A stretch of DNA of 64,000 nucleotides from Afipia sp. (GTDB lineage Bacteria; Pseudomonadota; Alphaproteobacteria; Rhizobiales; Xanthobacteraceae): positions 283,282-347,281 of the forward strand of contig JANINQ010000003.1 of the NCBI GenBank assembly GCA_024508675.1, in the 5' to 3' direction. The translations under genes were made by a program, and so were the position numbers. The notes beneath the pieces are model-generated. The model saw only the letters and a program-made list of their open reading frames with translations. It was not told where the DNA came from and ran no database searches. Below, piece after piece: positions 1 to 9,618 of this stretch (position 1 is the first letter of the stretch; every line of letters starts with the position of its first letter).

Positions 1-860
1 AGCGCGATGCGTTTCGCTGCGAGAACGCCCGGATTCTCGATGGCCAATGGAAAGACATGGCGGCCGGGTGCAACCGTGAGTTTTCCAAGGATGGAATGCG
101 ACTGCTGCTCGGCGGCAAGAGCGAGAGCATTGTCATCGAGTTTCTGCAACCGATTGGCTTCGTCCGGCCTCAGCACCCAGACAATGCTGGACCGATTTCC
201 GGGCAGCGGGACGAACACGCAGGGGCCGGACTCGGTATGAAACTCTGTAGAGCAGTTTCCATGCGGGCGCGTGTGGTTCACGTTCAGCGTTAAAGCCGAC
301 TGGCCGAGGTCGCGGCGTTTGACGCCGATGCCGGCGGCTTCGCGGCATAGCGAATGCCGCCCGTCCGCACCGACGACAAGCGCGGCCGCCAGCGTCTGAC
401 CTTGCCTTGTCACGATGGTGACCGACGTGTCATCGGCGGTTACCGATTGCGCCTCGTCATCGATCCGCGTCAGATTTTGCAACTCTTCCGCGCGGGCTTC
501 CATCGCCATCATCAAAAGGCGGTTCTCGATGTTGTAGCCGAACGCCTCCATGCCGATTTCATCGGATGAAAATTTCACCTCGGGCGAGCGGATCAGCCGG
601 CGCGTGTCATCCACCAGCCGCATGGTGCTCAGAGCGGCGGCATCGGGGCTGCACCGCTGCCAGACATCGAGTGACTGGAGAAAGTCCACCGAGCCGCCGA
701 GCAGGGCCGTGGTGCGATTGTCGGCATAAGGTACGCGGCATGCGACAAGAGTGGTCGCAACGCCAGCCTGCGCCAGCGCGATAGCCGCGGCGAGGCCTGC
801 GGGACCACCGCCGACCACGGCGGCCTGATAGATCTGCGAGGTGGATGAAGGCTCGGTCAT
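1..860 (-). CDS. UbiH/UbiF-family FAD-dependent hydroxylase, truncated by the window edge
   Basis: Manual reverse translation from the ATG at 860 gives MTEPSSTSQIYQAAVVGGGPAGLAAAIALAQAGVATTLVACRVPYADNRTTALL..., with a GxGxxG dinucleotide-binding motif. It is absent from the ORF track because no stop lies inside the window. Confidence 0.8.
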   Translation of the reverse strand, partial: MTEPSSTSQIYQAAVVGGGPAGLAAAIALAQAGVATTLVACRVPYADNRTTALLGGSVDFLQSLDVWQRCSPDAAALSTMRLVDDTRRLIRSPEVKFSSDEIGMEAFGYNIENRLLMMAMEARAEELQNLTRIDDEAQSVTADDTSVTIVTRQGQTLAAALVVGADGRHSLCREAAGIGVKRRDLGQSALTLNVNHTRPHGNCSTEFHTESGPCVFVPLPGNRSSIVWVLRPDEANRLQKLDDNALALAAEQQSHSILGKLTVAPGRHVFPLAIENPGVLAAKRIA

Positions 861-1013
861 GGCTTTATCTATTGCCGGAATTTTCCCATGTCACAATGGA
901 TTTCCGGTTGTCATCCTGCGCGGCATTTAAGGCAAATCCGGCTCGGCATTGTCACATTCGGACGCAAGCCCGCATATACAAAATGCCGGGAATCCTGTTA
1001 GTGACGGCTGCAT

Positions 1014-1748
1014 ATGAGTGAGCCCGGCCCGCAGGACCAGCCCCCGTTTCCCGCCACCATGCGCATGCGCGCATTTGGCGTTCATATTTTCACGGCGCTG
1101 GGCGGTGCAATCGCGCTGATCGCGATGCTGGAGGCGGTGAGGGAACACTGGGCTGCCATGTTCGGCTGGCTCGGGGTTGCCCTTTTGGTGGACGGCCTTG
1201 ACGGACCGATCGCCCGGCGGCTCAAGGTCGGCGACGTGCTGCCGAACTGGTCCGGCGATACGCTCGATCTGGTGGTGGATTTTCTCACCTACGTTTTCGT
1301 GCCTGCCTACGCGATCACCGCGAGCGGTCTTTTGATTCCCTTGGCGACACCGCTGCTCGGCGCAGCCATCGTGATCTCGGGCGCGCTGTATTTTTCCGAC
1401 CGGCGAATGAAGACCGACGACAATCACTTTCGCGGTTTTCCGGCGCTGTGGAATGCGGCGGCATTCTATCTGTTCCTGCTCAAGCCTCCGGCGGCCATCG
1501 GCAGCATCGCACTCGCGATTTTGGTGGTGCTCACCTTCGTGCCGTTCCACGTCATGCATCCGCTGCGCACGACGCGCCTTCGCATGCTGAACATTGTGCT
1601 GCTGGTGATCTGGGGACTTCTCGCGATATTCGCGATTGTAACCAACTTCCAGACGCCGCCATGGGCGACCGCCGCGATCTGCATCATCGGGGCTTACATT
1701 CTTCTCAGTGACGTTCTGATACGGGTGACAGGCGGGAGCCGAACATGA
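1014..1748 (+). CDS. pcs: Phosphatidylcholine synthase (CDP-alcohol phosphatidyltransferase family)
   Basis: HIFTALGGAIALIAMLEAVREHWAAMFGWLGVALLVDGLDGPIARR matches the Pcs/CDP-alcohol phosphatidyltransferase motif; multiple TM segments. Confidence 0.85.
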   Translation: MSEPGPQDQPPFPATMRMRAFGVHIFTALGGAIALIAMLEAVREHWAAMFGWLGVALLVDGLDGPIARRLKVGDVLPNWSGDTLDLVVDFLTYVFVPAYAITASGLLIPLATPLLGAAIVISGALYFSDRRMKTDDNHFRGFPALWNAAAFYLFLLKPPAAIGSIALAILVVLTFVPFHVMHPLRTTRLRMLNIVLLVIWGLLAIFAIVTNFQTPPWATAAICIIGAYILLSDVLIRVTGGSRT

Positions 1749-2479
1749 TCGAATTATTGACCAGCCCGGAAGCCTGGGCCGCGCTGCTGACGCTGACCGC
1801 GCTCGAAATCGTGCTCGGCATCGACAACGTGATCTTCCTGTCGGTCATCGTGTCGCGCATTCCGGCCGAACAGGCGGAGAGGGCGCGCAAGATCGGTCTC
1901 GTGCTGGCGCTGGTGTTCCGGATTGCGCTGCTCAGCATTCTGGTCTGGCTGATCGGCCTGACCCAGCCGGTGATTACGGTCGGCAAGTTCGCGCTGTCGT
2001 GGCGGGACATCATCCTGATCGTCGGCGGCTTTTTTCTGATCGCCAAGGCGACCCACGAAATTCACGCCGAAGTCGAGGCGCGGGAGACCGAGGAGAATGC
2101 CAAGGCGACGCCAAGCGCGTTCTTCTGGGTGATCATGCAGATCATCGTGATCGATCTCGTGTTCTCCATCGACTCCATCATCACCGCGATCGGCATGGTG
2201 CAGGAGCTGGAAATCATGATCGCCGCGGTCATCATCGCAGTCGGCGTGATGTATGTGTCGTCGGGGCCGGTCGCTGCCTTCGTGAAGGAACACCCGACCA
2301 CCAAGATGCTGGCACTGGCGTTCCTTGTGCTGATCGGCGTGGCGCTGGTCGCGGACGGATTCCATTTCCATATCCCGCGCGCCTTCATCTACGTGGCGAT
2401 CTGCTTCTCGGCGGCGGTAGAGTTCTTCAACATTCTGGCCCGGCGCAACCGCAAGAAGCGCCAGGTCGAGGAGGGGTGA
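1745..2479 (+). CDS. TerC family integral membrane protein
   Basis: ALEIVLGIDNVIFLSV...DLVFSIDSIITAIGM TerC signature; overlaps the pcs stop. Confidence 0.9.
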   Translation: MIELLTSPEAWAALLTLTALEIVLGIDNVIFLSVIVSRIPAEQAERARKIGLVLALVFRIALLSILVWLIGLTQPVITVGKFALSWRDIILIVGGFFLIAKATHEIHAEVEARETEENAKATPSAFFWVIMQIIVIDLVFSIDSIITAIGMVQELEIMIAAVIIAVGVMYVSSGPVAAFVKEHPTTKMLALAFLVLIGVALVADGFHFHIPRAFIYVAICFSAAVEFFNILARRNRKKRQVEEG

Positions 2480-2566
2480 GACACGGCTTTGGTCCGCGTT
2501 GACAATTCGCGGCCAATGGATTTGGCTCCCGGCACAGGTCAGTAACGAAAAGGCTCGGGAGAAACC

Positions 2567-3541
2567 ATGACCAAGGCTGTGCGCGTCCACCAGGTGGGCG
2601 GTCCGGAAGTGATGATTTATGAGGATGTGGAATTGCCGCCGCCCGGCCAGGGCGAGGTCCGCATCCGCCAGCAGGCCATCGGCCTGAACTTCATCGACAC
2701 GTACTATCGCACCGGCCTTTACAAGGCTCCGGAGCTGCCGTTTGTCGTCGGCAACGAGGCTTCGGGTGAGGTGGTGTCAGTCGGACCGGGCGTCACCAAT
2801 TTCCACCCCGGCGACCGCGTGGCGTACTATTTCAACCTCGGCGGGTACGCGACCGAGCGCAACATTCCCGCCGACAAGCTGGTGAAGCTGCCGGATCACA
2901 TCTCGTACGAGCAGGCCGCCGTGCTGATGCTCAAGGGCCTGACGGTCTGGTATCTGCTGTTCAAGACGTTCAAGGTTGAGCCCGGCCATCGCGTGCTGAT
3001 CCACGCTGCGGCGGGCGGTATCGGCCTGCTCGCCTGCCAGTGGGCCAAGGCGCTGGGCGCCAACGTCATCGGCACTGTGGGCACGGAGGAAAAGGCGAAG
3101 CTCGCGCTGGCCAATGGCTGCGACCACGTCATTCTCTACAAGCAGGAAGATTTCGCCGAGCGTGTGAAGCAGATCAGCCGAGGCGAACTGTGTGACGTGG
3201 TCTATGACGGCGTCGGCAAGGACACATTCGCGGGATCGCTGAAGTCGCTCAGGAAGCGCGGTCTGTTCGTGTCGTTCGGTAATGCGTCGGGGCCAGTGCC
3301 TCCGTTCTCGATCGCGGAATTGAACAATCACGGTTCGCTGTTCGCGACGCGCCCGAAGCTCAACGATTATGTCGGCACGCGCAAGGAATTGATCGAGGGC
3401 GCGGACGCGCTGTTCGCCGCCGTGCTCAGCGGCACGCTGCATGTGCCGATCAATCACGCCTATGCACTGAAGGACGCGCAGAAGGCGCACCGCGATCTCG
3501 AAAGCCGCGTGACGACGGGTTCGGGGATCTTGAAGCCGTAG
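2567..3541 (+). CDS. Quinone oxidoreductase (zinc-free MDR family)
   Basis: AIGLNFIDTYYRTGLYKAPELPFVVGNEASGEV and HAAAGGIGLLACQWAKALGANVIGTVG are typical of Qor. Confidence 0.9.
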   Translation: MTKAVRVHQVGGPEVMIYEDVELPPPGQGEVRIRQQAIGLNFIDTYYRTGLYKAPELPFVVGNEASGEVVSVGPGVTNFHPGDRVAYYFNLGGYATERNIPADKLVKLPDHISYEQAAVLMLKGLTVWYLLFKTFKVEPGHRVLIHAAAGGIGLLACQWAKALGANVIGTVGTEEKAKLALANGCDHVILYKQEDFAERVKQISRGELCDVVYDGVGKDTFAGSLKSLRKRGLFVSFGNASGPVPPFSIAELNNHGSLFATRPKLNDYVGTRKELIEGADALFAAVLSGTLHVPINHAYALKDAQKAHRDLESRVTTGSGILKP

Positions 3542-3546
3542 CCTCT

Positions 3547-3622
3547 CGTCATTGCGAGGAGCGTCAGCGACGAAGCAATCCAACTGTTAAGAATGGATTG
3601 CTTCGCTTCGCTCGCAATGACG
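3547..3622. repeat. Intergenic inverted repeat, family A (CGTCATTGCGAGGAGCG...CGCTCGCAATGACG), copy 1
   Basis: Long imperfect palindrome with GACGAAGCAATCC/GGATTGCTTCG inner arms; second copy at 15826-15915. Confidence 0.9.
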
Positions 3623-3641
3623 AGCACGCATCGCATTCGAA

Positions 3642-3758
3642 GTCGTCCCGGCGAAGGCCGGGACCCATAACCCCTGGACCATCAGTTTGAAGTGATTTCG
3701 CCGCCTGCATGAAATGCAAAGGCAGGGAGTATGGGTCCCGGCCTTCGCCGGGACGACC
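3642..3758. repeat. Intergenic inverted repeat, family B (GTCGTCCCGGCGAAGGCCGGGACCCAT...ATGGGTCCCGGCCTTCGCCGGGACGAC), copy 1
   Basis: Near-perfect terminal inverted arms; second copy at 18670-18792. Confidence 0.9.
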
Positions 3759-3763
3759 AAGTT

Positions 3764-5089
3764 TTAAAACCCCGCCACGGTGCCGTGCAGGTCGTACTGA
3801 TCCGCGCGGTCGATCTTCGCAGTGACGATCTCACCGACCTTCAGCGGACGGCGGCTGGAGACATAGACGCTGCCGTCGATCTGCGGCGCGTCGGCCTTCG
3901 AGCGGCCCTTGGATACGGTCGGGCCGACTTCATCAATGATGATCTGCTGGCGCGTGCCGACCTTGCGCTTGAGGCGCTGCGCGGAGATTTTCTGCTGACG
4001 CGCCATCAGTGCGTTCCAGCGCGCGGTCTTGATCTCTTCCGGCACCGGGTTCTCAAGAGTGTTCGAGGTCGCGCCCGCGACAGGCTCGTACTTGAAGCAG
4101 CCGAGACGATCAATCTGCGCTTCATCCAGCCAGTCGAGCAGATACTGGAAGTCGCTATCGGTCTCGCCGGGAAAGCCGACGATGAAGGTCGAGCGCAACG
4201 TGAGGTCCGGACATTCCTCGCGCCACTTCTTGATGCGGCTGAGCGTCTTGTCCTGCGACGCCGGGCGGCGCATCTGCTTGAGCACGTCGGGCGACGCGTG
4301 CTGGAACGGGATGTCGAGATAAGGCAGCACCTTGCCTTCGGTCATCAGGCCGATGACGTCGTCGACATGCGGGTAGGGGTAGACGTACTGCAGACGAACC
4401 CATGCGCCGAGTTCGCCGAGTTCTTTTGACAGATCGTAGAACTTCGCGCGAACCTCTCGATCCTTCCACATGCTCGTCGCATATTTAATGTCGATGCCGT
4501 AGGCCGAGGTGTCCTGCGAGACGACAAGCAATTCCTTGACGCCGGCGGCGACCAGTTTTTCGGCTTCGCGCAAAACGTCATTGGCCGGGCGTGACACCAG
4601 ATCGCCACGCAGCTTCGGAATGATGCAGAAGGTGCAGCGGTTGTTGCAGCCTTCGGAAATTTTCAGATAGGCGTAGTGGCGCGGCGTCAGCTTGATGCCC
4701 TGTGGCGGCACGAGGTCGATGTGCGGATTGTGCAGCGGCGGCAGAGCGCGATGGACCGCGTCGAGCACGCTCTCATATTGCTGCGGGCCGGTGATCGAGA
4801 GGACGTTCGGATAGGCCTTCTCGATCTGCTCGGGCTCCGCGCCCATGCAGCCGGTGACGATCACCTTGCCATTCTCCGCCATGGCTTCGCCGATGGCGCC
4901 CAGCGATTCCTGCTTGGCGCTGTCGAGGAAGCCGCAGGTGTTGACGATCACCAGATCCGCGCCGTCATGTTTGCGCGCCAGCTCATAGCCCTCGGCACGC
5001 AGGCGCGTGATGATCCGCTCGGAATCCACCAGCGCCTTGGGGCAGCCAAGTGACACAAAACTGACTTTTGGGGCGACGCCCTGTTCCAT
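3764..5089 (-). CDS. rimO: Ribosomal protein S12 methylthiotransferase
   Basis: [19 protein letters not shown]-terminus and radical-SAM [15 protein letters not shown] motif; ~440 aa. Confidence 0.95.
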   Translation of the reverse strand: MEQGVAPKVSFVSLGCPKALVDSERIITRLRAEGYELARKHDGADLVIVNTCGFLDSAKQESLGAIGEAMAENGKVIVTGCMGAEPEQIEKAYPNVLSITGPQQYESVLDAVHRALPPLHNPHIDLVPPQGIKLTPRHYAYLKISEGCNNRCTFCIIPKLRGDLVSRPANDVLREAEKLVAAGVKELLVVSQDTSAYGIDIKYATSMWKDREVRAKFYDLSKELGELGAWVRLQYVYPYPHVDDVIGLMTEGKVLPYLDIPFQHASPDVLKQMRRPASQDKTLSRIKKWREECPDLTLRSTFIVGFPGETDSDFQYLLDWLDEAQIDRLGCFKYEPVAGATSNTLENPVPEEIKTARWNALMARQQKISAQRLKRKVGTRQQIIIDEVGPTVSKGRSKADAPQIDGSVYVSSRRPLKVGEIVTAKIDRADQYDLHGTVAGF

Positions 5090-5203
5090 ACCATCAAACC
5101 TGTTGGGAATCCGCAGGAGGTATCCCCGATTACCCGCAATTACAAGGCTTTAAGCGCGGCTCACATGCATGCTAAGGATGTTTTGCCGGAATGTGAGCAT
5201 TGA

Positions 5204-5794
5204 ATGGCTGCGGATTCGTCGTTCAAGATTGTTATCGTCGACGAAAGCCCGATCAGAGCGGCCATCCTCAAGGAGGGGCTGCGCGACGCGGGCTTTACCA
5301 GTGTCGAGCACATCGCCGAGATGCAGAACCTGCTGGCGCGCATTTACCGCATCGATCCGGACGTGATCCTGATCGATCTGGAAAACCCCAGCCGCGACAT
5401 CCTCGAGCAGATGTTCCAGGTCAGCCGTGCCGTCCGTCGGCCGATTGCCATGTTTGTCGACCAGAGCGACGCCGCGTCGATCCAGCAATCGGTCGAGGCG
5501 GGCGTGTCGGCCTATATCGTCGACGGCCTGAAGAAGGAGCGGATCAAGCCGATCCTCGATCTGTGTATTTCGCGCTTCAACGCATTCTCGAAATTGCAGG
5601 ATGAACTGGACCGCACCAAGTCGGCGCTGGAGGATCGCAAGATACTGGATCGCGCCAAGGGGCTTCTGATGAAGGCGAAGGGGCTGACCGAGGAGGAGGC
5701 CTATGTGCTGATCCGGTCGACCGCCATGCGCGAGAAAAAGAAGATCGGCGACATCGCTCAATCGATCATCACCGCGGCGGAGCTGCTGAAATGA
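5204..5794 (+). CDS. nasT: ANTAR-domain response regulator / transcription antiterminator NasT
   Basis: Receiver-like N-terminus and C-terminal ANTAR (RAKGLLMKAKGLTEEEAYVLIRSTAMREKKKIGDIAQSI); overlaps nasS by ATGA. Confidence 0.92.
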   Translation: MAADSSFKIVIVDESPIRAAILKEGLRDAGFTSVEHIAEMQNLLARIYRIDPDVILIDLENPSRDILEQMFQVSRAVRRPIAMFVDQSDAASIQQSVEAGVSAYIVDGLKKERIKPILDLCISRFNAFSKLQDELDRTKSALEDRKILDRAKGLLMKAKGLTEEEAYVLIRSTAMREKKKIGDIAQSIITAAELLK

Positions 5795-6963
5795 CCGGGA
5801 CACCGCTTGCGATTGGATTCATTCCGCTGGTCGATGCATCCGCTCTGATCGTCGCCGTGGACAAGGGCTTCACCGCCGCCGAGGGCCTCGACGTGACGCT
5901 GGTGCGTGAAGTGTCGTGGTCAAATGTCCGCGACAAACTCAATATCGGCCTGTTCGACGCCGCCCATCTGCTTGCGCCCGTCGCCATTGCGTCGACCCTT
6001 GGTCTGTCGCAGGTCAAGGTGCCGATCGTTGCGCCATTCAATCTCGGCCTGAACGGCAACGCCATCACGGTGTCGCCCGCGCTGCATGCGGCGATCATGG
6101 GTGAGGCCGACGGCGATCCGGTCAATCCATTGGTGACGGCGAAGGCGCTGGCGCGGGTGGTCGCGGCACGGCGGAAGGCAGGCGATGATCCGCTGACCTT
6201 TGGTATGACGTTTCCGTTTTCCACGCACAACTATCAGCTCAGGTTCTGGATGGCTGCCGGCGGCGTTGATCCAGATGAAGATGTGCGTCTCGTGGTGCTG
6301 CCGCCGCCTTATATGGTCGACAGTCTCGCCAACGGTCACGTCGATGCGTTCTGCGTCGGCGCGCCGTGGAATTCCGTCGCGGTCGACCTTGGCGTCGGCC
6401 ACATCCTGCACTTCGTGTCGGACATTCTGGAGCGTGCAGCCGAGAAGGTGCTGGCGATCCGTGAGCCATGGGCGCAGAAGAACCCGGAGGTTTTGACCCG
6501 ACTTATCCGGGCCCACGGCAAGGCCGCGGATTTCATCGAAAATCCGGGCAACAGGGACGAGGTGAGCCGCATCCTCGGCGCGCCGGAACGCATCGGTGTC
6601 GATCCCGAAGTCATCCGGCGGACCCTGGATGGCCGTCTGAAAATCTCCCCCGACGGCACGTTCCGCGAGAGCGGGCGCTATCTGCTGGTCGGCCGCGAGG
6701 GAGCTGCCCGGCCTGACCCGGTGCAGGCGGCGTGGCTATATGCCCAGATGGTCCGCTGGGGGCAGGCGGCCTACTCGTCCGAGGCGCTGGAGACCGCCAA
6801 AAAGGTCTTCAGGTCCGATCTTTACGACGCAGCACTCGGCTCATCAGTGCCGCCTGCACATGCTGTAAAGGATGGCGTAGGAGCATTCGACGGCGCGCCG
6901 TTCGACCCGAACGATATCGCCGGCCACCTTGCGTCGGTGACCATCAAGCACCGGCCGGCGTAG
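5791..6963 (+). CDS. nasS: NasS-type nitrate sensor (NrtA/CmpA family, no signal peptide)
   Basis: Homologous in sequence to the NrtA ORF at 7313, lacks an export signal, translationally coupled to nasT. Confidence 0.88.
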   Translation: MTGTPLAIGFIPLVDASALIVAVDKGFTAAEGLDVTLVREVSWSNVRDKLNIGLFDAAHLLAPVAIASTLGLSQVKVPIVAPFNLGLNGNAITVSPALHAAIMGEADGDPVNPLVTAKALARVVAARRKAGDDPLTFGMTFPFSTHNYQLRFWMAAGGVDPDEDVRLVVLPPPYMVDSLANGHVDAFCVGAPWNSVAVDLGVGHILHFVSDILERAAEKVLAIREPWAQKNPEVLTRLIRAHGKAADFIENPGNRDEVSRILGAPERIGVDPEVIRRTLDGRLKISPDGTFRESGRYLLVGREGAARPDPVQAAWLYAQMVRWGQAAYSSEALETAKKVFRSDLYDAALGSSVPPAHAVKDGVGAFDGAPFDPNDIAGHLASVTIKHRPA

Positions 6964-7117
6964 CGGCGATTCTTCGTTCAATCCTATTTGCCTATTTATT
7001 GTGCGCCGCGCAAAAAGCGGGCATTTGCCAATGGGGCAGGCCGCAAAGGTGGCCTGCCTGATCTCAAGGCATCTCCATAAATCCCTGAAAAACCTGAATT
7101 TGCTGCGCCGCACGCGG

Positions 7118-7134
7118 CTGGCACGATCCTTGAA
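7118..7134 (+). promoter_or_regulatory. Candidate sigma54 (-24/-12) promoter of the nitrate operon
   Basis: CTGGCACGATCCTTGAA vs consensus YTGGCACGRNNNTTGCW: the -24 half is perfect, the -12 half is TTGA instead of TTGC. Confidence 0.6.
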
Positions 7135-7145
7135 TGGATACTCGC

Positions 7146-7182
7146 AGGCCGGGACGAAGGCCTACGGCTCCACCGATGGGCC
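7146..7182 (+). promoter_or_regulatory. Candidate ANTAR (NasT) RNA target: two tandem stem-loops in the nrtA leader
   Basis: Stem 1 AGGCC-GGGACGAA-GGCCT (7146-7163); stem 2 GGC(U)CC-ACCGAU-GGGCC (7166-7182) has a hexaloop with A1 and G4 as expected for ANTAR targets. Stem 1 fits less well. Confidence 0.6.
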
Positions 7183-7192
7183 ACGCAGCAAC

Positions 7193-7241
7193 GCCGCTGT
7201 CTCGAGGAGCACGCCTTCGTGCGCTTCGAGCGCGGCTTTTT
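7193..7241 (+). terminator. Leader intrinsic terminator upstream of nrtA
   Basis: GCCGC-TGT-CTCGAGGAGCACG-CCTT-CGTGCGCTTCGAG-C-GCGGC followed by TTTTT. Confidence 0.8.
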
Positions 7242-7312
7242 GTTTGGCGGGTGGGGTGCAGGCGAGTGAACGGCAACAGGACAACGGCAACCGGACAAGG
7301 ACACGAGGCACA

Positions 7313-8641
7313 ATGACCAGGATTACGAAGGGCAAGGCAGGAGTGGCGACGGACGGCAAGATGAGCCGCCGCGCATTGCTCAAGGCTGGCGCGGGCACCG
7401 CTGCGCTGCTGGCTGCGGCGCGGCTGAACTTTCCCGGCGGCGCATTCGCACAGACTGCCGGACCTGAAGTGACCAAGGCGATCCTCGGCTATATCGCGCT
7501 GATGGATGCGTCGCCGCTGGTGATCGCCAAGGAAAAGGGCATCTTCGCCAAGCACGGCGTGGGCGATGTCGAAGTCAACAAGCAGGCCTCGTGGGGCGCG
7601 ACTCGCGACAACCTCGTACTTGGCGGCGAAAAGAACGGCATCGATGGCGCGCACATCCTGACGCCGATGCCGTACCTGATCTCTGCCGGCAAGGTGACGC
7701 AGAACAACGTGCCGACGCCGATGTATATCCTCGCGCGCCTCAACCTCGATGCGCAGGCGATCTCCGTTTCCAACGAATACAAGGATCTGAAAGTCACGGC
7801 GAATGCGTCGGCGCTGAAGGAAGCCTTCGCCAAGAAGAAGGCCGAAGGCAAGGAAGTGAAGGTTGCGATGACCTTCCCCGGCGGCACGCATGATCTGTGG
7901 ATTCGCTACTGGCTTGCAGCCGGCGGCATCGACCCCGACAAGGATGTTTCGACAATCGTTGTTCCGCCGCCGCAGATGGTCGCGAACATGAAGGTCGGCA
8001 ACATGGACGCGTTCTGCGTCGGCGAGCCTTGGGGCGAACAGCTCGTCAACCAGGGCATCGGCTACACCGCATGCTCCACCGGCGAAATCTGGTCGAAGCA
8101 TCCGGAAAAGGCGCTCGGCATCCGCGCCGAATATGCCGACAAGTATCCCAAGGCGACACAGGCCATCCTGATGGCGGTGATGGAAGCGCAGCAGTGGTGC
8201 GACAAGCCCGAGAACCGCGCCGAGATGTCCGAGATCGTCGGCAAGCGGCAGTGGTTCAACGTGCCGGTCGCCGACATCATCGGCCGCGCCAATGGCGACA
8301 TCAACTACGGCAACGGACGCCTCGAGAAGGGCACGCCGCAGTTCATGAAGTTCTGGCGCGATCAGGCATCGTATCCGTTCAAGAGCCATGACGCCTGGTT
8401 CGTTACCGAAGACATCCGCTGGGGCAAGTTTGAGCCGACAACGGACGTCAAGGCACTCGTCGACAAGGTCAACCGCGAGGACATCTGGAAGTCGGCGGCG
8501 AAGGCGCTCGGTGTTGCTGCAGCCGACATTCCGGCAAGCACGTCGCGCGGCAAGGAGACCTTCTTCGACGGCAAGGTGTTCGATCCGGAAAATCCGTCCG
8601 CGTATCTGAAGAGTCTGTCGATCAAGCGTATTGAAGCCTGA
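7313..8641 (+). CDS. nrtA: Nitrate ABC transporter substrate-binding protein, Tat-type signal
   Basis: MSRRALLKAGAGTAALLAAARLNFPGGAFA Tat-like signal; CmpA/NrtA family body. The ATG at 7313 is preferred over the ORF-track start at 7001, which would run through the leader terminator. Confidence 0.9.
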   Translation: MTRITKGKAGVATDGKMSRRALLKAGAGTAALLAAARLNFPGGAFAQTAGPEVTKAILGYIALMDASPLVIAKEKGIFAKHGVGDVEVNKQASWGATRDNLVLGGEKNGIDGAHILTPMPYLISAGKVTQNNVPTPMYILARLNLDAQAISVSNEYKDLKVTANASALKEAFAKKKAEGKEVKVAMTFPGGTHDLWIRYWLAAGGIDPDKDVSTIVVPPPQMVANMKVGNMDAFCVGEPWGEQLVNQGIGYTACSTGEIWSKHPEKALGIRAEYADKYPKATQAILMAVMEAQQWCDKPENRAEMSEIVGKRQWFNVPVADIIGRANGDINYGNGRLEKGTPQFMKFWRDQASYPFKSHDAWFVTEDIRWGKFEPTTDVKALVDKVNREDIWKSAAKALGVAAADIPASTSRGKETFFDGKVFDPENPSAYLKSLSIKRIEA

Positions 8642-8700
8642 TGCATGGCGGGCCGCCCCGTGCAGCGGCGGCCCGTATCCAACTCAACCGAGGCACTCTC

Positions 8701-9606
8701 ATGAACATGCCACTCGCCAAGACAACCACCAGCGCGCTTGCGGCGCCGTCGCCGGCGTCGCCCGCTGCGGTGGTATCGCTGCCGAAGTCGTCGCGCAGCT
8801 TTGTGTCAGATACGCTTCTTCCCAATTTGCGGGCGCTTGCGGTGCGCGTCATTCCGCCGATCATCATGGTCGCGCTGATCTTCGCCGTCTGGCAGATCCT
8901 CTGCATGAAGCCCGGCGCGACGTTGCCGTCGCCGTCGCGGATTTGGGCCGACGCGAAAGACCTGATCGTCGATCCGTTCTTTGTCACCGGTCCGCAGGAC
9001 ATCGGCCTCGGCTGGCGCGTGTTGACCTCGCTGCAGCGCGTTGCTGTCGGCTTCGGCCTTGCAAGCGTTGTCGGCATCGTGGTCGGCGCGATCATCGGCC
9101 AGTCGGTCTGGGCGATGCGGGGCCTCGATCCGATCTTCCAGGTGATGCGCACGGTGCCGCCGCTGGCCTGGCTGCCGATCTCGCTGGCCGCGTTCCGCGA
9201 CAGCAACCCGTCGGCGATCTTCGTGATTTTTATCACCTCGATCTGGCCGATCATCATCAACACCGCGGTCGGCATCCGCAACATTCCGCAGGACTACCGC
9301 AACGTCGCTGCCGTGGTCCGGCTCAATCCGCTGGAGTTTTTCTGGAAGATCATGATCCCGTCGGCGGCGCCGTACATCTTCACGGGCCTGCGCATCGGCA
9401 TCGGCCTGTCATGGCTCGCCATCGTCGCAGCAGAAATGCTCACCGGCGGCGTCGGCATCGGCTTCTTCATCTGGGATGCGTGGAATTCGTCCCGGCTGTC
9501 CGACATTTTCGTGGCGCTCGCCTACATCGGCATCGTCGGTTTCGTGCTCGATCGCATCGTGGCCTTCATCGGCAACATCGCAACGCGCGGCGCGCAGGCG
9601 AACTAA
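8701..9606 (+). CDS. nrtB: Nitrate ABC transporter permease
   Basis: BPD_transp_1-like permease (FQVMRTVPPLAWLPISLAAFRDSNPSAIFVIFITSIWPIIINTAVGI). Confidence 0.92.
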   Translation: MNMPLAKTTTSALAAPSPASPAAVVSLPKSSRSFVSDTLLPNLRALAVRVIPPIIMVALIFAVWQILCMKPGATLPSPSRIWADAKDLIVDPFFVTGPQDIGLGWRVLTSLQRVAVGFGLASVVGIVVGAIIGQSVWAMRGLDPIFQVMRTVPPLAWLPISLAAFRDSNPSAIFVIFITSIWPIIINTAVGIRNIPQDYRNVAAVVRLNPLEFFWKIMIPSAAPYIFTGLRIGIGLSWLAIVAAEMLTGGVGIGFFIWDAWNSSRLSDIFVALAYIGIVGFVLDRIVAFIGNIATRGAQAN

Positions 9607-9618
9607 GGGAGACACATA

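Noticed and set aside
7001-7312. N-terminal extension of the nrtA ORF
   Set aside because: This region carries the sigma54-like promoter and leader terminator; the Tat-like signal follows the ATG at 7313.
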